A stretch of 64,000 nucleotides of DNA from Timema cristinae. Lineage: Eukaryota > Arthropoda > Insecta > Phasmatodea > Timematidae. Position 1 is the stretch's first letter; each line of letters starts with the position of its first letter. The notes under the pieces are model-generated. The model made no database searches, was not told the DNA's origin, and saw only the letters and a program-made list of their open reading frames with translations. The translations under genes were made by a program, and so were the position numbers. The DNA lies in the NCBI GenBank assembly GCA_039000515.1, contig JBCFYV010000100.1, forward strand, positions 29,810,421 through 29,874,420. Reading direction: 5' to 3'. This document shows positions 11,251 through 22,505 of this stretch, one piece after another.

Positions 11251-11962
11251 TAAACTTTTTGATTAAATGTTAATCTCATACTTGTGTGAAATTAGGTAGG
11301 ATAAGAGTGATTTGTAGTTCACTCCCAGGCGCTATTAGATTTAATTACGTTTAAGAAAACTGCGGGTAGATTTACTCAAAATTCTACCTTCCTGAAACCT
11401 ATCACTTAAGTATAAATATAGGGATAGCCCGGAAAAATACTAAACCGCGATACGTATAAATTAATTTTCTGAATGTAACACCCGTATTATTCTAGCTGAT
11501 TTTTAATATATGTTATCATAATTAATTAAATAATACTAAACAAATGTGATTTTAAATGTATATTTGTACTCTAGAGGTAGTTATTTAAATGATTTAATAA
11601 TTCATTACCATTGGGGTACCTAAATAGTATTAGTTCCATCCCCAACATCAATCAGATAATGTTTATAGAGAATTATTTTTTTAGTGACAAATAACATTTC
11701 AATTTACCATCCAACGGATTTAATTAATTAGTAACATTCGATAGTATTGTAATATTCCTTTTGTTCATATAGTACTCCATAAACGAATAAAAAGTTAAAC
11801 AAGGCTTTGTTCAGTTAAATTACTAATTTTTGAATTAAATATAACTTATGTGTAATTTGTGAGTATGCGTTTCAATTTAACATTATATAGTGTATAAATA
11901 CATACAAAAGGTTGGTTTATAGCTTATGAATTGTATTTTGTGTGAAATATATGTTTGTTTTG
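11251..11962. other. AT-rich stretch, nothing recognised
   Basis: There is no repeat terminus, tRNA-like box or frame above 60 codons. Confidence 0.45.
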
Positions 11963-12205
11963 GAACCGCGTCTTACTACCCTTTTGGGTTATACACTTGT
12001 GTACTAATTATATTAATGGTTTTAGGGATTAGGATGGTTATATTAAGAGAGAATGTAACTTCATTTTCGTAGAGTAAAAGTGGAAAACCATTTTGGAAAA
12101 CCACCCTCAGTACACTTGACTGTGATCTGAACTTAGGGCACCCCATCTTCAGCAGTCTAGTCTGTTCCAAGAGTAGCGCGTTAGACCACGTGACCAACGC
12201 AGGGG
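11963..12205 (-). repeat. SINE family B, full-length
   Basis: The minus-strand copy ends in 'accgcgtcttactacccttt' (plus-strand reading) and has its head at the right ('gcgttagaccacgtgaccaa'). The tail hairpin reads 'acccaaaagggt', shifted from the consensus 'acccgaacgggt' but still able to pair. The 73-codon minus-strand frame is this SINE. Confidence 0.85.
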
Positions 12206-12464
12206 GGTTTGTTTATTTTAGAGGAAATTACATAATATATGAAAGATTGCAAGTATACCTCATCACTATCATCAATGTTATGTTTCTTATAACTATTACT
12301 TAAATAATGTAATATTTATTTTCTCATTAGTAAAAACAATATAAAACTAATAATATTACTTTACTATAAAGTATTTCTATAATAATTGAAATAATTCAGT
12401 CCATTCGACTCCTGTACTTTTTCACGAATAATGTTTATTTTTGGATTTACTCCTATCGTTGGTT

Positions 12465-12697
12465 GTATAGATTAAACGTCAAAACCATCAAGTCTGGTTT
12501 TCCTTTAACGAGGAGGTTGGGGTTTGAATCCCAGTCGGGTGTCCTAAAGATTTAATTTCCTAGATAGTTCCCTATTTCATTTCCATGCAAATATGAGTGT
12601 TTCATTTTCTAAATTTTACCCTACTCATCCTTACCCTAGATGTAGTTAAATGTGGAGAGCTGGTGTGGGTAGTAAGAAGCAGTGTAAAAAATAATAA
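12465..12697 (+). repeat. SINE family B, diverged
   Basis: Box B 'ggtttgaatcccagtcgggt' is clear. The body 'ccatgcaaatatgagtg' and a decayed tail 'gtgggtagtaagaagcagtg' follow. Confidence 0.75.
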
Positions 12698-13184
12698 GTA
12701 TATCTTAAGAACCTCGAGCATTTCCTGAAATAACAATCAGCTAACTATAGCAACCCTCTAACATAATGGAATGTTTAATGATAACACACTAAAACATAGG
12801 CTCATATCTAGCTTCTTCAAAATTAGAAACATTATCTATAATTAATTCAATCTCACTTTTTTTAATGTGCTCACCACATTATATTTATACCTGTTTCATC
12901 ATTTTTACAGCTTATTTGTTATATTTGTCAGACTATACCAGAGTAGTCGATCACAACATCCTCCCATTTACAGCCCTTTCCCTTCTTCCCAAATGTGTGG
13001 AAGTTTCACAATACCGACGCACTCGAAGTTGATATTTTGGACCTAATATTTAAAATATATTTGCCACTATTGTGTTATCAAGCAATTTAGCTGTATTAAA
13101 TTTACTGTATATTATTACAATTATATCTTGTCTTGGAATCTACGGGTAATGACAAGTGCAAGCCAAACATTTGAGAGCGATTAA
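12698..13184. other. AT-rich stretch, nothing recognised
   Basis: I find no supported gene or repeat end. The last 45 bases before 13185 differ from the family C body and may belong to another SINE that shares the head. Confidence 0.4.
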
Positions 13185-13278
13185 AGCTCAAGAGAAATCC
13201 ATCGACCTCAGCTGGGTTTGAACCCACGACCATTGGGTCCTGAAGCAAGCACCTTACCCAAGACCACCGAGGTTGACC
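13185..13278 (-). repeat. Family C-type tRNA head on a different body
   Basis: On the minus strand, 'ggtcaacctcggtggtcttg' and 'tgggttcaaacccagctgag' closely match the family C head. The match stops after 'tctcttgagc', and the downstream sequence (13140-13185) does not follow family C. It is either a truncated copy or a chimeric SINE. Confidence 0.65.
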
Positions 13279-13434
13279 TAAAGAGTTATCCCTGTTTATT
13301 TTTTATAACCAATTGCTTGAACCGGAGGCTAGAATAAATACACCGTCTTAGAGCTCATCGGCTAAATTGTGGTACATTTGATCCAAAAATATCCTCTCCA
13401 AGAATCTAACTACCAGGTAATTTTTTTTTATCGT

Positions 13435-13717
13435 ATGACATATATTACTGGGAGGGATATTATATCCAGTTTCAGTCACCTTAAGTGTACACTATTAGCC
13501 ACTCTGGTGGGTTGTCTTGGGGAACCGGTGTAGGTCCTAACATAACTCAAGCTTAATTAACCAAACCCTGACGACCATTGGGATCATTCACTTTAAGGAA
13601 AAAAATACCCAAGATCATTCCCTTATGGAAAAAGTAGCCAAGGTACCAGCCGGGAATCGAACCCGGGACCCGTACACACGTAGCCAGGTGTATTGAACAC
13701 TAAATCTCGGGCCCGGT
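13435..13717 (-). repeat. SINE family E, copy 2
   Basis: The minus-strand tRNA-like head lies around 13655-13717 with 'gggttcgattcccggctggt', an excellent box B. The body matches copy 3 in 'ccaaaccctgacgaccattg'. The distal end 'actgggagggatattatatcc' matches both other copies. Confidence 0.75.
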
Positions 13718-13734
13718 GCCAGATGCAATAACCC

Positions 13735-14254
13735 CCACCTAAGGAAACGCGTCTAGTCTTGTTCGTTTGGCTTGTCGATGGCAGAAAGGTTGGAGTTCAA
13801 ATTACGGCCAAATGCCCTGAGATTTATCCTAATGGTTTTCCACTTTACCTCGGTGACATGGTGGTCTAGGGGTAAGGTGTCGAACTTCTTTGCTAGGGGT
13901 CCAGGGTTCAATCCTAGGTCCCGGCACAGATTTATCTGATTGCCAAACCCCTTCCTTCACCTCTGACAAGACATCTTGTGAATGTGGGGAATGCCAGGCC
14001 TCCACCGTGGTTCGGATTCCACGTTAAACTCTAGGTCCTCCATTTTCATCTCACAATCACCTTACTATTACACATTAGCGTAAGTGCGTATAACCCGAAC
14101 GGGTTGTAAGACGCGGTTTTAATAATAATAAACCTTACCTCCACATTAATGCGGTAGACTTCCTCTAATAATGAATAATCTTTCTAATATCTAATTCCCT
14201 AGCGTAATTAATATATAAGCGTATAATCCGAAAGGATAGTAAGACGAGGTGCCT
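13735..14254 (+). repeat. SINE family B split by a family A insertion
   Basis: The 5' half at 13735-13851 reaches 'ggttttccactttacctc'. The 3' half resumes at 14133 with 'ccttacctccacattaatgc' and runs to the tail 'gcgtataatccgaaaggata' and 'gtaagacgaggtgc'. The tail hairpin reads 'tccgaaagga': the outer pair has changed from C-G to T-A on both sides. Confidence 0.8.
13852..14132 (+). repeat. SINE family A nested in family B
   Basis: Full-length copy with head 'tgacatggtggtctaggggt', box B 'gggttcaatcct', body 'cctccaccgtggttcggatt' and tail 'gcgtataacccgaacgggtt' followed by AATAATAAT. It is flanked by 'ctttacctc' (13843-13851) and 'ccttacctc' (14133-14141), a 9 bp target duplication with one mismatch. 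Confidence 0.9.
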
Positions 14255-14394
14255 AAAAGCTATAATATTTTCATCCCTTTCCAATACATTTTAATTCATC
14301 CCCATTATATTTACTCCCTCAACCCCTAATTAAAGCAATAATAATAAAAAAAAATCATTCACATCTTCATATTTCAATTCCATTTCGCTAAAAG

Positions 14395-14397
<3 letters not shown>

Positions 14398-14446
<49 letters not shown>
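14398..14446. repeat. (TA)n microsatellite
   Basis: About 48 bases of uninterrupted TA immediately precede a minus-strand family B tail. Confidence 0.95.
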
Positions 14447-14451
<5 letters not shown>

Positions 14452-14650
14452 CTGTGTCTTGTAACCCTTTCGGGATGTACGCATATATTATAATAATTAC
14501 GCTATCGGGTTAGAATGAACAAGGTTTAATTTAGAGGAAGTGTACCCAGATTTGCGTTGAAGGTGATTGATAGATCACCCTCAATAACCCAAACTGGAAT
14601 TTGAATTATGCTTACATATTACCGACAGTAATTTTAAGCTGATACATTTC
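14447..14650 (-). repeat. SINE family B, diverged
   Basis: The tail 'agcactgtgtcttgtaaccc' and 'tttcgggatgtacgc' (plus reading) and the body 'gtgtacccagatttgcgttg' are visible. The head is badly decayed. Confidence 0.7.
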
Positions 14651-14897
14651 TCGAAGCCTTGGGTTTGATAACCTAGCAAGTCCTAAAAATACAATTCATC
14701 AGATTGGAACTTCCTCATTCATTGTGATGAGCTACTGATAAAACCAGACCAGATTTGTTCAATAATTAAGTTAGTTTGTAAGCCGTATAATATAATAAGT
14801 TTTAAAAAGGGGTACATAAAATATCAATAATATTCATAATCATATTTATAGTGATAATATTAATATTTATAACAATACAAAATATAATTCTAAATTT

Positions 14898-15037
14898 TTT
14901 TCACTTTACTTTGCGCAAATGTTGATGTATTTCCTCTAAATTCAACCTTCTCATACTTTGAAAATTACCTCAAACCTATATTTGTATCTATGCGTGTATA
15001 GCCTGAAAGGATAGTAATACGTGATAGTTACTCAATT
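14898..15037 (+). repeat. SINE family B 3' part
   Basis: Body fragment 'ctttgcgcaaatgttgatgt' plus tail 'gcgtgtatagcctgaaagga' and 'tagtaatacgtga'. The head is missing. Confidence 0.6.
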
Positions 15038-15090
15038 TCAAGATCCATTACTATTGTGCTGGCCAACAGTCATAAGACCTATTACAGGCC

Positions 15091-15170
15091 AAGCGTATAA
15101 CCCAAACGGGTAGTAAGACGCGGTGCTAAATATTAATATAATTAATAATAATAATAATAATAAAATAACT
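15091..15170 (+). repeat. Orphan SINE tail with TAA tract
   Basis: 'gcgtataacccaaacgggta' and 'gtaagacgcggtgctaa' are followed by (TAA)n. No family A or B body lies upstream, so it is a very short 5'-truncated insertion or the end of the partner LINE. Confidence 0.7.
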
Positions 15171-15807
15171 AACTACTTGAGAGTAGAAAAAACAAGTATT
15201 TAAAAAGTATTTTTTTATGTAGGTAAAAATGGCATCCATTGAATTATGACTTAACCAAACAAAGGTTTACTGTTTTCGACACTAGCTTCATGTATATTAT
15301 AACCGGTGTTAGTTCAGAGGAATCTGATAGAATAATGTTGAGTATGGGAAGCAGCGTGTTTGGCAACACCGTCCAGTTTATTACCATGTCGACATGTGTA
15401 AACCATACGTAGTTGACAAGAACACATCCGGGAAGTTCCGGTAACCCTGCACGTTCGTCCCAAGGTCATTCATTGGCTACACGTTCGTAGAGTGAGATCA
15501 TTATTTTTCTGAATCCCTGTCACGTATGATCTTTAAAAATAAATACTATGGAGCATTACTGGAAAATGGTCCATATTGCCTAATACGAGCACAATACCAT
15601 ATGCATGTGGCTACAGTCCAACAAATTGTAATTAATTTGAGTCATACCGTTAATTTACCATTTAGTTTATGGTAACTAATGCAATTCTACAGTTTGTTAA
15701 ATTTTGCCTAGGAAGGGAATTTATTTAACTCGATTATCTAAGATAATAAGACAGAGGAGTTACCAACTTAGCTAAATTATCGAATAGTAATATTATAGCC
15801 AGAAATC
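15171..15807. other. Unassigned stretch
   Basis: Moderately AT-rich with no frames above 60 codons. A less AT-rich patch at 15360-15500 matches nothing I recognise. Confidence 0.4.
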
Positions 15808-16133
15808 AACTTAGGTGGTTTTAGGGGCAAAGTCCCCAAAGCAGGACCCAATGTTTGTGGGTTCAAACCCAGCCGTGGCTCGAAGAATTTTCCTTGTAAG
15901 ATAAAAATCCGTACCACAGCTTCCTTTGGGGGGGGGGGGGGGGGAAGTAAAGCCATCAGTGCCATGTCGATTGTGTCGCGTAAAAGTACACTGAAAGAAA
16001 GGTATGTGAAAATAACATTCCCAGAAAAATTGGTTGGCCCTTTCGCTTTCGCTCATAGAAATTCTTGTGTGCTAATAAAATCAGTCAGTTTAGAAAGTGC
16101 ACGTTAAATACCTCTAACAAATACAAAAAAAAA
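15808..16133 (+). repeat. SINE family C, copy with poly-G
   Basis: tRNA-like head with box B 'gggttcaaacccagccg', then 'aaaatccgtaccacagcttc' and a 17-G run at 15928-15944 where the copy at 61205 has 'ggaggg'. It continues with 'tcgattgtgtcgcgtaaaag', 'tcccagaaaaattggttggc', 'aaagtgcacgttaaatacct' and an A-rich end. The two overlapping minus-strand frames at 15777-16056 are shadows of this repeat. Confidence 0.85.
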
Positions 16134-16228
16134 GGGCTGGAATTTACACCTTAACGAATTATATATTTTTTTAAATGTTTTATAAAATTATGTTAAGTTA
16201 CATGATAGGTTTTAATTTAATATTTGCA

Positions 16229-16690
16229 CTGTGACATACTACCCGTCCATATTTTCCACATTTAACGAAACGTATATAATAAAGATGAGGAAGGTAGAAT
16301 TTAGATTAATTGTAGTGGGTGACCTGGTGGTCTAGGGGTAAGGTGTCAGACTTCTATGCTGGCGGCCGGGGTTCAATCCTCGGTCCCGGCACCGATTTAT
16401 CTGATTTCCAAACCCTTCCTTCACCTCTGACAAGTTATCTTGTGAATGTGGGGAATGCCAGGCCTCCACCGTGGTTCGGATTCCACGTTAAACTGTAGGT
16501 CCTTCATTTCATCTCATAATCACCCTACCATTACACATTAGCGTAAGAGCGTATAACCCAAACGGGTAGTAAGACGCGGTGCAAATAATAATAATAATAA
16601 TAATAATAATAATTGTAGTGGAATTTGCTTGTAGGAAGAGTAGGAAACTATTTTGTAAATGCCTTAGTATACAACCGGCTGGGACTCGAA
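16229..16690 (-). repeat. SINE family B split by a family A insertion
   Basis: The minus-strand family B tail and body lie at 16229-16318 ('atgaggaaggtagaatttag'). They continue after the insertion at 16622-16690 ('aatttgcttgtaggaagagt' then a head-side remnant). Confidence 0.7.
16319..16609 (+). repeat. SINE family A nested in family B
   Basis: Full-length copy with box A 'tggtctaggggtaaggtg', box B 'gggttcaatcct' and tail 'gcgtataacccaaacgggta' followed by (TAA)n. Its 12 bp target duplication 'taattgtagtgg' is exact at 16307-16318 and 16610-16621. Confidence 0.95.
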
Positions 16691-16828
16691 ACACAAATAA
16701 AATAATCCAATAAAAATACATGATTCTCACGTCCGGGTTCGCTCAACCAACTATGTAAGTAATTTTCCTACAGGATAGGATGATTCTCAATATAAGAAAA
16801 TATTTAATAAAAAAAATTGAAAGATACC

Positions 16829-17082
16829 CACTTCAGTGCTTGAATGGTCTAACGCATCGCTCTCGTGTTAGGTTGGCCTACTGATGACGGGGAGATAGTG
16901 TTTCAAATCTCGGTATGGTCTACTAAGGGTTGTTTTTCTTAAATTGTTTATCGCTTTCCTTCAATGAAAATGCAAGTAGATTACCTATAATGAAATGCTT
17001 CCCTCCCCCTACCTAACCCATTAGATTAATAATTATAATATGCCTATAAACTGAACAGGTAGTGATTTGCGGTTATAAAAAA
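16829..17082 (+). repeat. SINE family B, full-length
   Basis: The head 'cacttcagtgcttgaatggt' and 'ctaacgcatcgctctcgtgt' are intact. Box B has decayed to 'gtttcaaatctc', and the tail to 'gcctataaactgaacaggta'. Confidence 0.8.
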
Positions 17083-18050
17083 CAAGAAAAAATAAAGTTT
17101 ATATACGTGGAATTCTAATCCAATTGACTATAGCGAAACACTGGATAAGTTTCTCAAAACTATTCATCACCATCCAATCATCGATATATGTTTTTATTAT
17201 CCAGTCCTGGAATTGTAACTTCATATATCAATCATATATTTATAATTTTTTAAATAGAACATATCCATATAGATGAGCATGCAGAATAAATATCAGTATA
17301 ATCTATTCCATTTGTCGGCGATGGGGTAGTCAGCGTTCAAATCCCAATTCAACACCTTTTCTATTAGTTTATATAGTTTATGTTCAAATGCCACTATTAT
17401 CATGGCAAATAGTCGAAAAATGTTGATCTTATTATGAATATAAAATTAAAATAAATTTATCTACAGAAGCTATATTTAATATGATTTGATTCATAAATGT
17501 ATTTCTATACAAAAAACTTCTATCCCGCCTCAACAGTTTAATTTAATAAAAGAACCACCTTTTGCGGTTAATTACACTTATTTATGATAAAAATGAAATC
17601 CTTCTTCAACACGTTCTCATTTACTTCCCTTCCACTAAGTTTAAAATGTTCTCACCATCTCTTCAAATTTACGTAACACAGTTTTAATAATGTTAAATTA
17701 AGAATATCTCTACCAACCATCTTACCTTCTCCTTCGAGAAGTATATTAACATTTATGTAACGTTACGCATTCAATGAAGAGTTTACCGTTAAAAAAATGA
17801 ATTCTACGAGATTCGTTTCATAAATTTCTGAGTGAAATGGAGAGCGCGCAAATCAGGGCTATTTCTGACGTGGTTTGAAACCGACAGATATTTCAAGTGA
17901 TGAGGCTTGTTATAAAGGGGCCCTCCTGTCATGGCGCTCAGACGCTTCGCAGACTTTTTTTTCTAACGTCCTACAACATATTTTAATAAGTAGTTTGTTA
18001 TCTTAAAATATGGCTCACGCCAAAATGGATAGTTAAAGAACTACCATGTT
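17083..18050. other. AT-rich stretch, nothing recognised
   Basis: I find no coding frame or repeat end. A tRNA-like fragment 'agcgttcaaatcccaattca' near 17332 could be a degraded SINE head. Confidence 0.4.
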
Positions 18051-18663
18051 CCTTACTTACTTACTTACTTACTATATGGCGTTAGGTATACGAACGTTCA
18101 TTGCCACACTTACAAAAGTACGATAACTATCTTTGTCTTGAGCTAGTTCTATCCGTCCAACTCATTACACCCTTTCTCTATCTTGAGCTAGTTCTATCCG
18201 GTCCACCTCATTACACCCTATCCTATCTTGAGCTAGTTCTATCCGGTCCACCTCATTACACCCTATCCCTATCTTGAGCTAGTTCTATCCAATCCAAATC
18301 ATTATACTCTATCTCTATCTTGAGCTAGTTCTATCCAGTCCAGCTCATTACACTCTAGCTCGTTCAGATCCATTCTAATGTTTTATTCCCATCTCTGTAT
18401 AGTTCTTCCCAAAAGTCTCTTCCCATTGAGTTTGCCAGTCAATACCCTGAACAAGGTTCTAAATTCTCCCATTCCACTGCATGTCACGCCCTATGTAATA
18501 TTCTATATTTGACTATCCTAACAATGTCATGGGATGAATACAGAGTATGTAACTCACCATTATGTAACCTCCTCAACTCTCCAGTATATTCATCCCTTTT
18601 TTAACCAAATATATTCCCAAGAACTTTGTTTTCAAAAACCCTAAATTTCTTTTCGTCGTGTAG
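18051..18663 (-). pseudogene. LINE ORF2 C-terminal fragment, 5'-truncated
   Basis: Read on the minus strand from 18663, the first codons give 'HDEKKFRVFENKVLGNIFG', then stop, then 'KRDEYTGELRRLHNGELH' and 'LYSSHDIVRIVK'. This is the conserved region after the reverse-transcriptase domain in many arthropod non-LTR retrotransposons ('RVFENKVLRRIFGPKRDE...LHNEELHNLYSS'). Further on it gives 'IELAQDRD' and ends 'AMNVR'. The 3' end is 'cgccatatagtaagtaagta', so the tail is (GTAA)n. Frameshifts and stops make it dead. A relative lies at 27640-28240 and shares the 3' end 'cgccatatagta'. The 'IELAQDRD' block is tandemly multiplied. Confidence 0.85.
18137..18365. repeat. 45-46 bp tandem repeat, five units, inside the LINE relic
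   Basis: 'cttgagctagttctatcc' recurs at 18137, 18182, 18227, 18273 and 18319, giving periods of 45, 45, 46 and 46. On the minus strand each unit encodes about 'NELDWIELAQDRDRV'. The repeat is therefore an expansion of a 15-codon block of the LINE ORF. Confidence 0.9.
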
Positions 18664-21600
18664 CCAACATATTCCTATCGAATAAAATACTTATATTTTA
18701 AGTTTTATGGTTTTTAAAAGAGAATTACAAAAAGATAACATTAATTGAACTTGTATATAATTTCAAACAAAATGTATCTGCTTTGAGATTAAGATAAAAA
18801 TGTCTAGAAATGTATATTTAACCTCCTATAAACGAATAAACTCAATAGTTAACATGATCACAACAGAAAATTCTAAGCTGATTTCAATTAATGCTTTTCA
18901 AGCTTAAGGACTTCCATTCCCATGAAAAAATCGGGCTATTTGCATTTAACCACACTATTGTAACTAGGATAAGTAAGGTATTATTTAGATTAAATGTACA
19001 TATTTGCGTGGCTATATATCTGGAAACAATTTAGTAAAAGCAGCTCATACCTCAGAAAAACCTTTCTACGTGTGATCGAAAATTTAAATACTTCCAACAA
19101 TTAAGATGAATACCCCAACTAATTGAATATCACAAACATATTTAGAATTTGATATTTCATAGTTGGTTCCAAGACAATTAGGGCCCAAAACTTACTAAAC
19201 TATTAGGATTTTTTTTTTCTTGGTTTGGAATAAAATTTCAATTTGTCAAGTAGTAAATATACCTTCCCAGGCAGCCGTATATTACAGTACTTAGTTTAAC
19301 TTAGATATAATCACGCTTAGGCAAATATTACTTTGTCAATGGATTACATTAGTTTGTACATTCAGTTTGGGGCATAGGTAAATTTTATTTCAAATACCTA
19401 TTTAATTAATTTTTTTTAATATTTGATTGCCATACTTGGCTTGGGATTGCCATAGTTAGCTCAGGTGTACTAGAAGTAACTATAAAAATGTTGGTAGCCG
19501 ATTTTGAACGTACTAATTTGATTTAGATTTGATACAGCTATCTTACTGATAGTTTAGTAAGAACATATTTAACCTATGTAATAGTTTATTATTAAAAGAG
19601 TGGATGATATTTTACATTTTACATATTATTATCTAGTGCTCATGCTGATTGACAATATTTTAAATCCATCTTGGACTAATTTAAAAATTTTTATATGAAA
19701 ATGACGCTGATCAGATGAATCACATTATTTGAAATGGGTCAGCCTCTTTAATGCAATAAATTTTCTAAGGACGTTAAGTCAAACAATAAAATAAAAATAT
19801 CATTGTTTTTATTTCAGTAGCTAAGTTTATTTTCCCATTAAATTCTGTTAGAAACTAATTTGAGACTTATTTTAAAAACTTAACTCACATTAGTTTAAGA
19901 CATAATTCCAGTGTTAAAAATAATCAGCTATTACAGAGATCAATTATTTTATAAAAAATCTCCTTATTTTCTTTCAGATGGACACTTTTGTTTCTTTTTA
20001 CAGTAGTTTATTTGTGAGTAGCAATATTCCACTAAGTGTCGCAAATTTTCTTAATTTTATTTTAGTTTAAAAATAATTCAATTGACATTAAAAACTTTTT
20101 GCTCTTTATGTAATGTTCTCTTAACTGGTTCTATTATTTTATTAGTGTGTAACACGAATGGGTAGTAAGACGTGGTGCTAAAATTAAATAAACATTATTT
20201 TATTTAGCTTTACGCTAGACACTAAAGTGTTGCCAACATAAATAATTGGTAAGAATGATTAGAGTAGTTCAGAGGAAGTGCACTCGCACTCATGTAGTAT
20301 GGAAAAATCTTAATTTAAAATCTTGTGTGGAAAATCACTCACTACAGTGAACGAGTGCCTTAATCGAGCTATCCAAAAACTAGGATTAATGATCATTCTA
20401 ACCAAATACTCGCAAATTTTGTTCCCCACATCATCATTGCTCTAGACTTATCTCATTTTCCTTACATTACACTTTATAAAAAAAACGCAAAAAATATTTT
20501 TCAGGATTGTTTTATTTTCAAAAATAGTTTACTTCTACGTTACCTTACTTTTGTAATGTCCTTAAGATTTATGTCGATATGTCACTGCAGATACTCGCAG
20601 AAGAACCACTTATCGACATTTCTTTTTTTTTATCAGAGGAAATGATCGACTGTCTACAGAGTCAATCAATTTTTAAAAACCATCACAAGCTATCGATAAC
20701 TTTATAAAAAGTTTGGCTTGAGATCTCATCACGATAGTTAGGGAAGTTAAAAAAGAGATTCACATTTTATTGAGTTCTTATATCTATATTTTACGACGTT
20801 CATCAATCTAATAGTTCAAGGCTGGCGTTTTTTCAACATAACGATATAACTTTTTCTATATTTCTAGATTGAAACTAGATTACTCTCTTACACAGCTTGA
20901 ATATGAAGTATAGTACCTATATAAAGTAATTTTATACATTTAAAACTAAAGGTTTATCTAAGATAGATGGTACAAATAAATAAAAAAAAGATGACTCAAA
21001 ATATTTAATAGTATTAGATAAAATTTTACTAAGGTTGCTACTTGTGAGAGCACTAAGATTTGCTAAAGACGTTTAGAAAATCCGGATTATTCATGAACTG
21101 GTAGATATTTTTTATTATTGTTTTCATTAAAATGTAGGTGGAAGTTCTGACTAGTTAAAAAATGTAAGCTTAGGGGATTTAAAAACTGTGATAACTTACG
21201 TAAAATCCTATAAAAATATTCCATACTCTGTTATGACTATCAAAACATGACTTTATTTGATAACGGAAGATCTCAGAAGTTCAATTATTCAAGTAAAGCA
21301 TTGTTTATTTTCTTAACCTTAAACTCAAAATTATTTAAACTTTTTAACTGGTCAGATACACGCAGATAATTTGTGCTTATAATTTTTTGAAAACGATATC
21401 AAATAATATTAAACCGTTTCTTAAATAATCCGGGACTTCTTAACATCTGTAATGGGTTTCAGTTCTTTATTATATAACACCCTTAAATTAGTCAATTAAC
21501 TTTATAAATTCAATACTTCATTGCTAAAAGCAGTAGACCTGCTTATGTATAGGTAGGAATTGTAACATCCTTTAAACAATACTAACCCATAAATAAATTC

Positions 21601-22317
21601 AAACTTTTTGGGTTCAGATAACTCTAAGAGAAATTTTCTTCCACAGTGGTATTCATTGTGAGAGTTGCACTTCTAAAGCTTCAAAAACACTAAAATAATT
21701 CCTTAACTCTTATAAATTATATGTGTCACTGTTAACAAAACTATTTTTAGGAGATGGCTAGATTTATGTTTGTGACCAATTAGTTTGATCTGAGAACGGC
21801 ATCATTTCCCGTGAAACGTTGTTAAAAATGAACTAATTAAACTTATTCATATTTTATAAAAATTATAACTGTTAAAAATGTAAAATTTAATTAAATTGGA
21901 ATAAGCTATATTGATTGATACCTTTCACTTCCAATTTGGCTTGAACAATATTTTGAAATGACAAACTTGTTCTTAAACAACGATATAATAAACTTAAAGT
22001 AAACTCTTAGCCACGTAAAAGACCTGATTGTTAATATCTTATTCGTCACCGGTCTTAACATAGTTTTTGGAACTTTTTCTTATTAATATCGAATAAAGCT
22101 TGATTGTAGTCACGCAGTATTGAGGACACAGTCTAAGAAAAACACTCAAACTTTGATTGGTCATTGTTAATAGGAGGATCGGGGTTTTCTATTCCTGGCC
22201 TGGTAGAGATACTAATCCACATTCGATTTTCACTAGGGTTTTACAATACTCTCTCCACGCTAACGAAGATAAATGACTTCAATTTACTTTTATTATTTAT
22301 ACTTAATTTTTTTTATC
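18664..22317. other. 3.6 kb AT-rich stretch, mostly unassigned
   Basis: There is no frame above 60 codons and no clear element boundary. Degenerate minus-strand family B-like bodies may lie at about 18960-19080 ('cacatatttgcgtggc'-like) and 20250-20360. An orphan SINE tail lies at 20143-20190. The rest could be intron or intergenic DNA. I see nothing else in it. Confidence 0.4.
20143..20190 (+). repeat. Orphan SINE tail
   Basis: 'gtgtgtaacacgaatgggta' and 'gtaagacgtggtgctaaaa' match the shared family A/B tail. No body lies upstream. Confidence 0.65.
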
Positions 22318-22505
22318 ATTGTGTCTTAGTACCTGATCAAGCTATATGCATATGCTAATTACTCTAGTGAGGTTTTAATTAGGAAGGAAGTATTTTAGAA
22401 GTATTATACCCACATTTGCGTGGATTCGCACCCTGATAACCCCGTCATCAGAAGTCCAGTCTAACATGAGGGTGACTTATTAGACCATTCGGCCACCGAG
22501 GCAGG
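22318..22505 (-). repeat. SINE family B with internal deletion
   Basis: The tail side has decayed ('gtcttagtacctgatcaagc'). The body 'tacccacatttgcgtggatt' jumps directly to 'cgcaccctgataaccccgtc', losing part of the middle. The head 'gaccattcggccaccgaggc' is at the right. Confidence 0.75.

Noticed and set aside
16319..16400. Functional tRNA gene in the family A head
   Set aside because: Boxes A and B are present, but the acceptor stem does not close and the same head recurs in many SINE copies with TAA tails.
18137..18365. CRISPR-like array
   Set aside because: Units are head-to-tail without spacers and decode as a LINE ORF block; the genome is eukaryotic.
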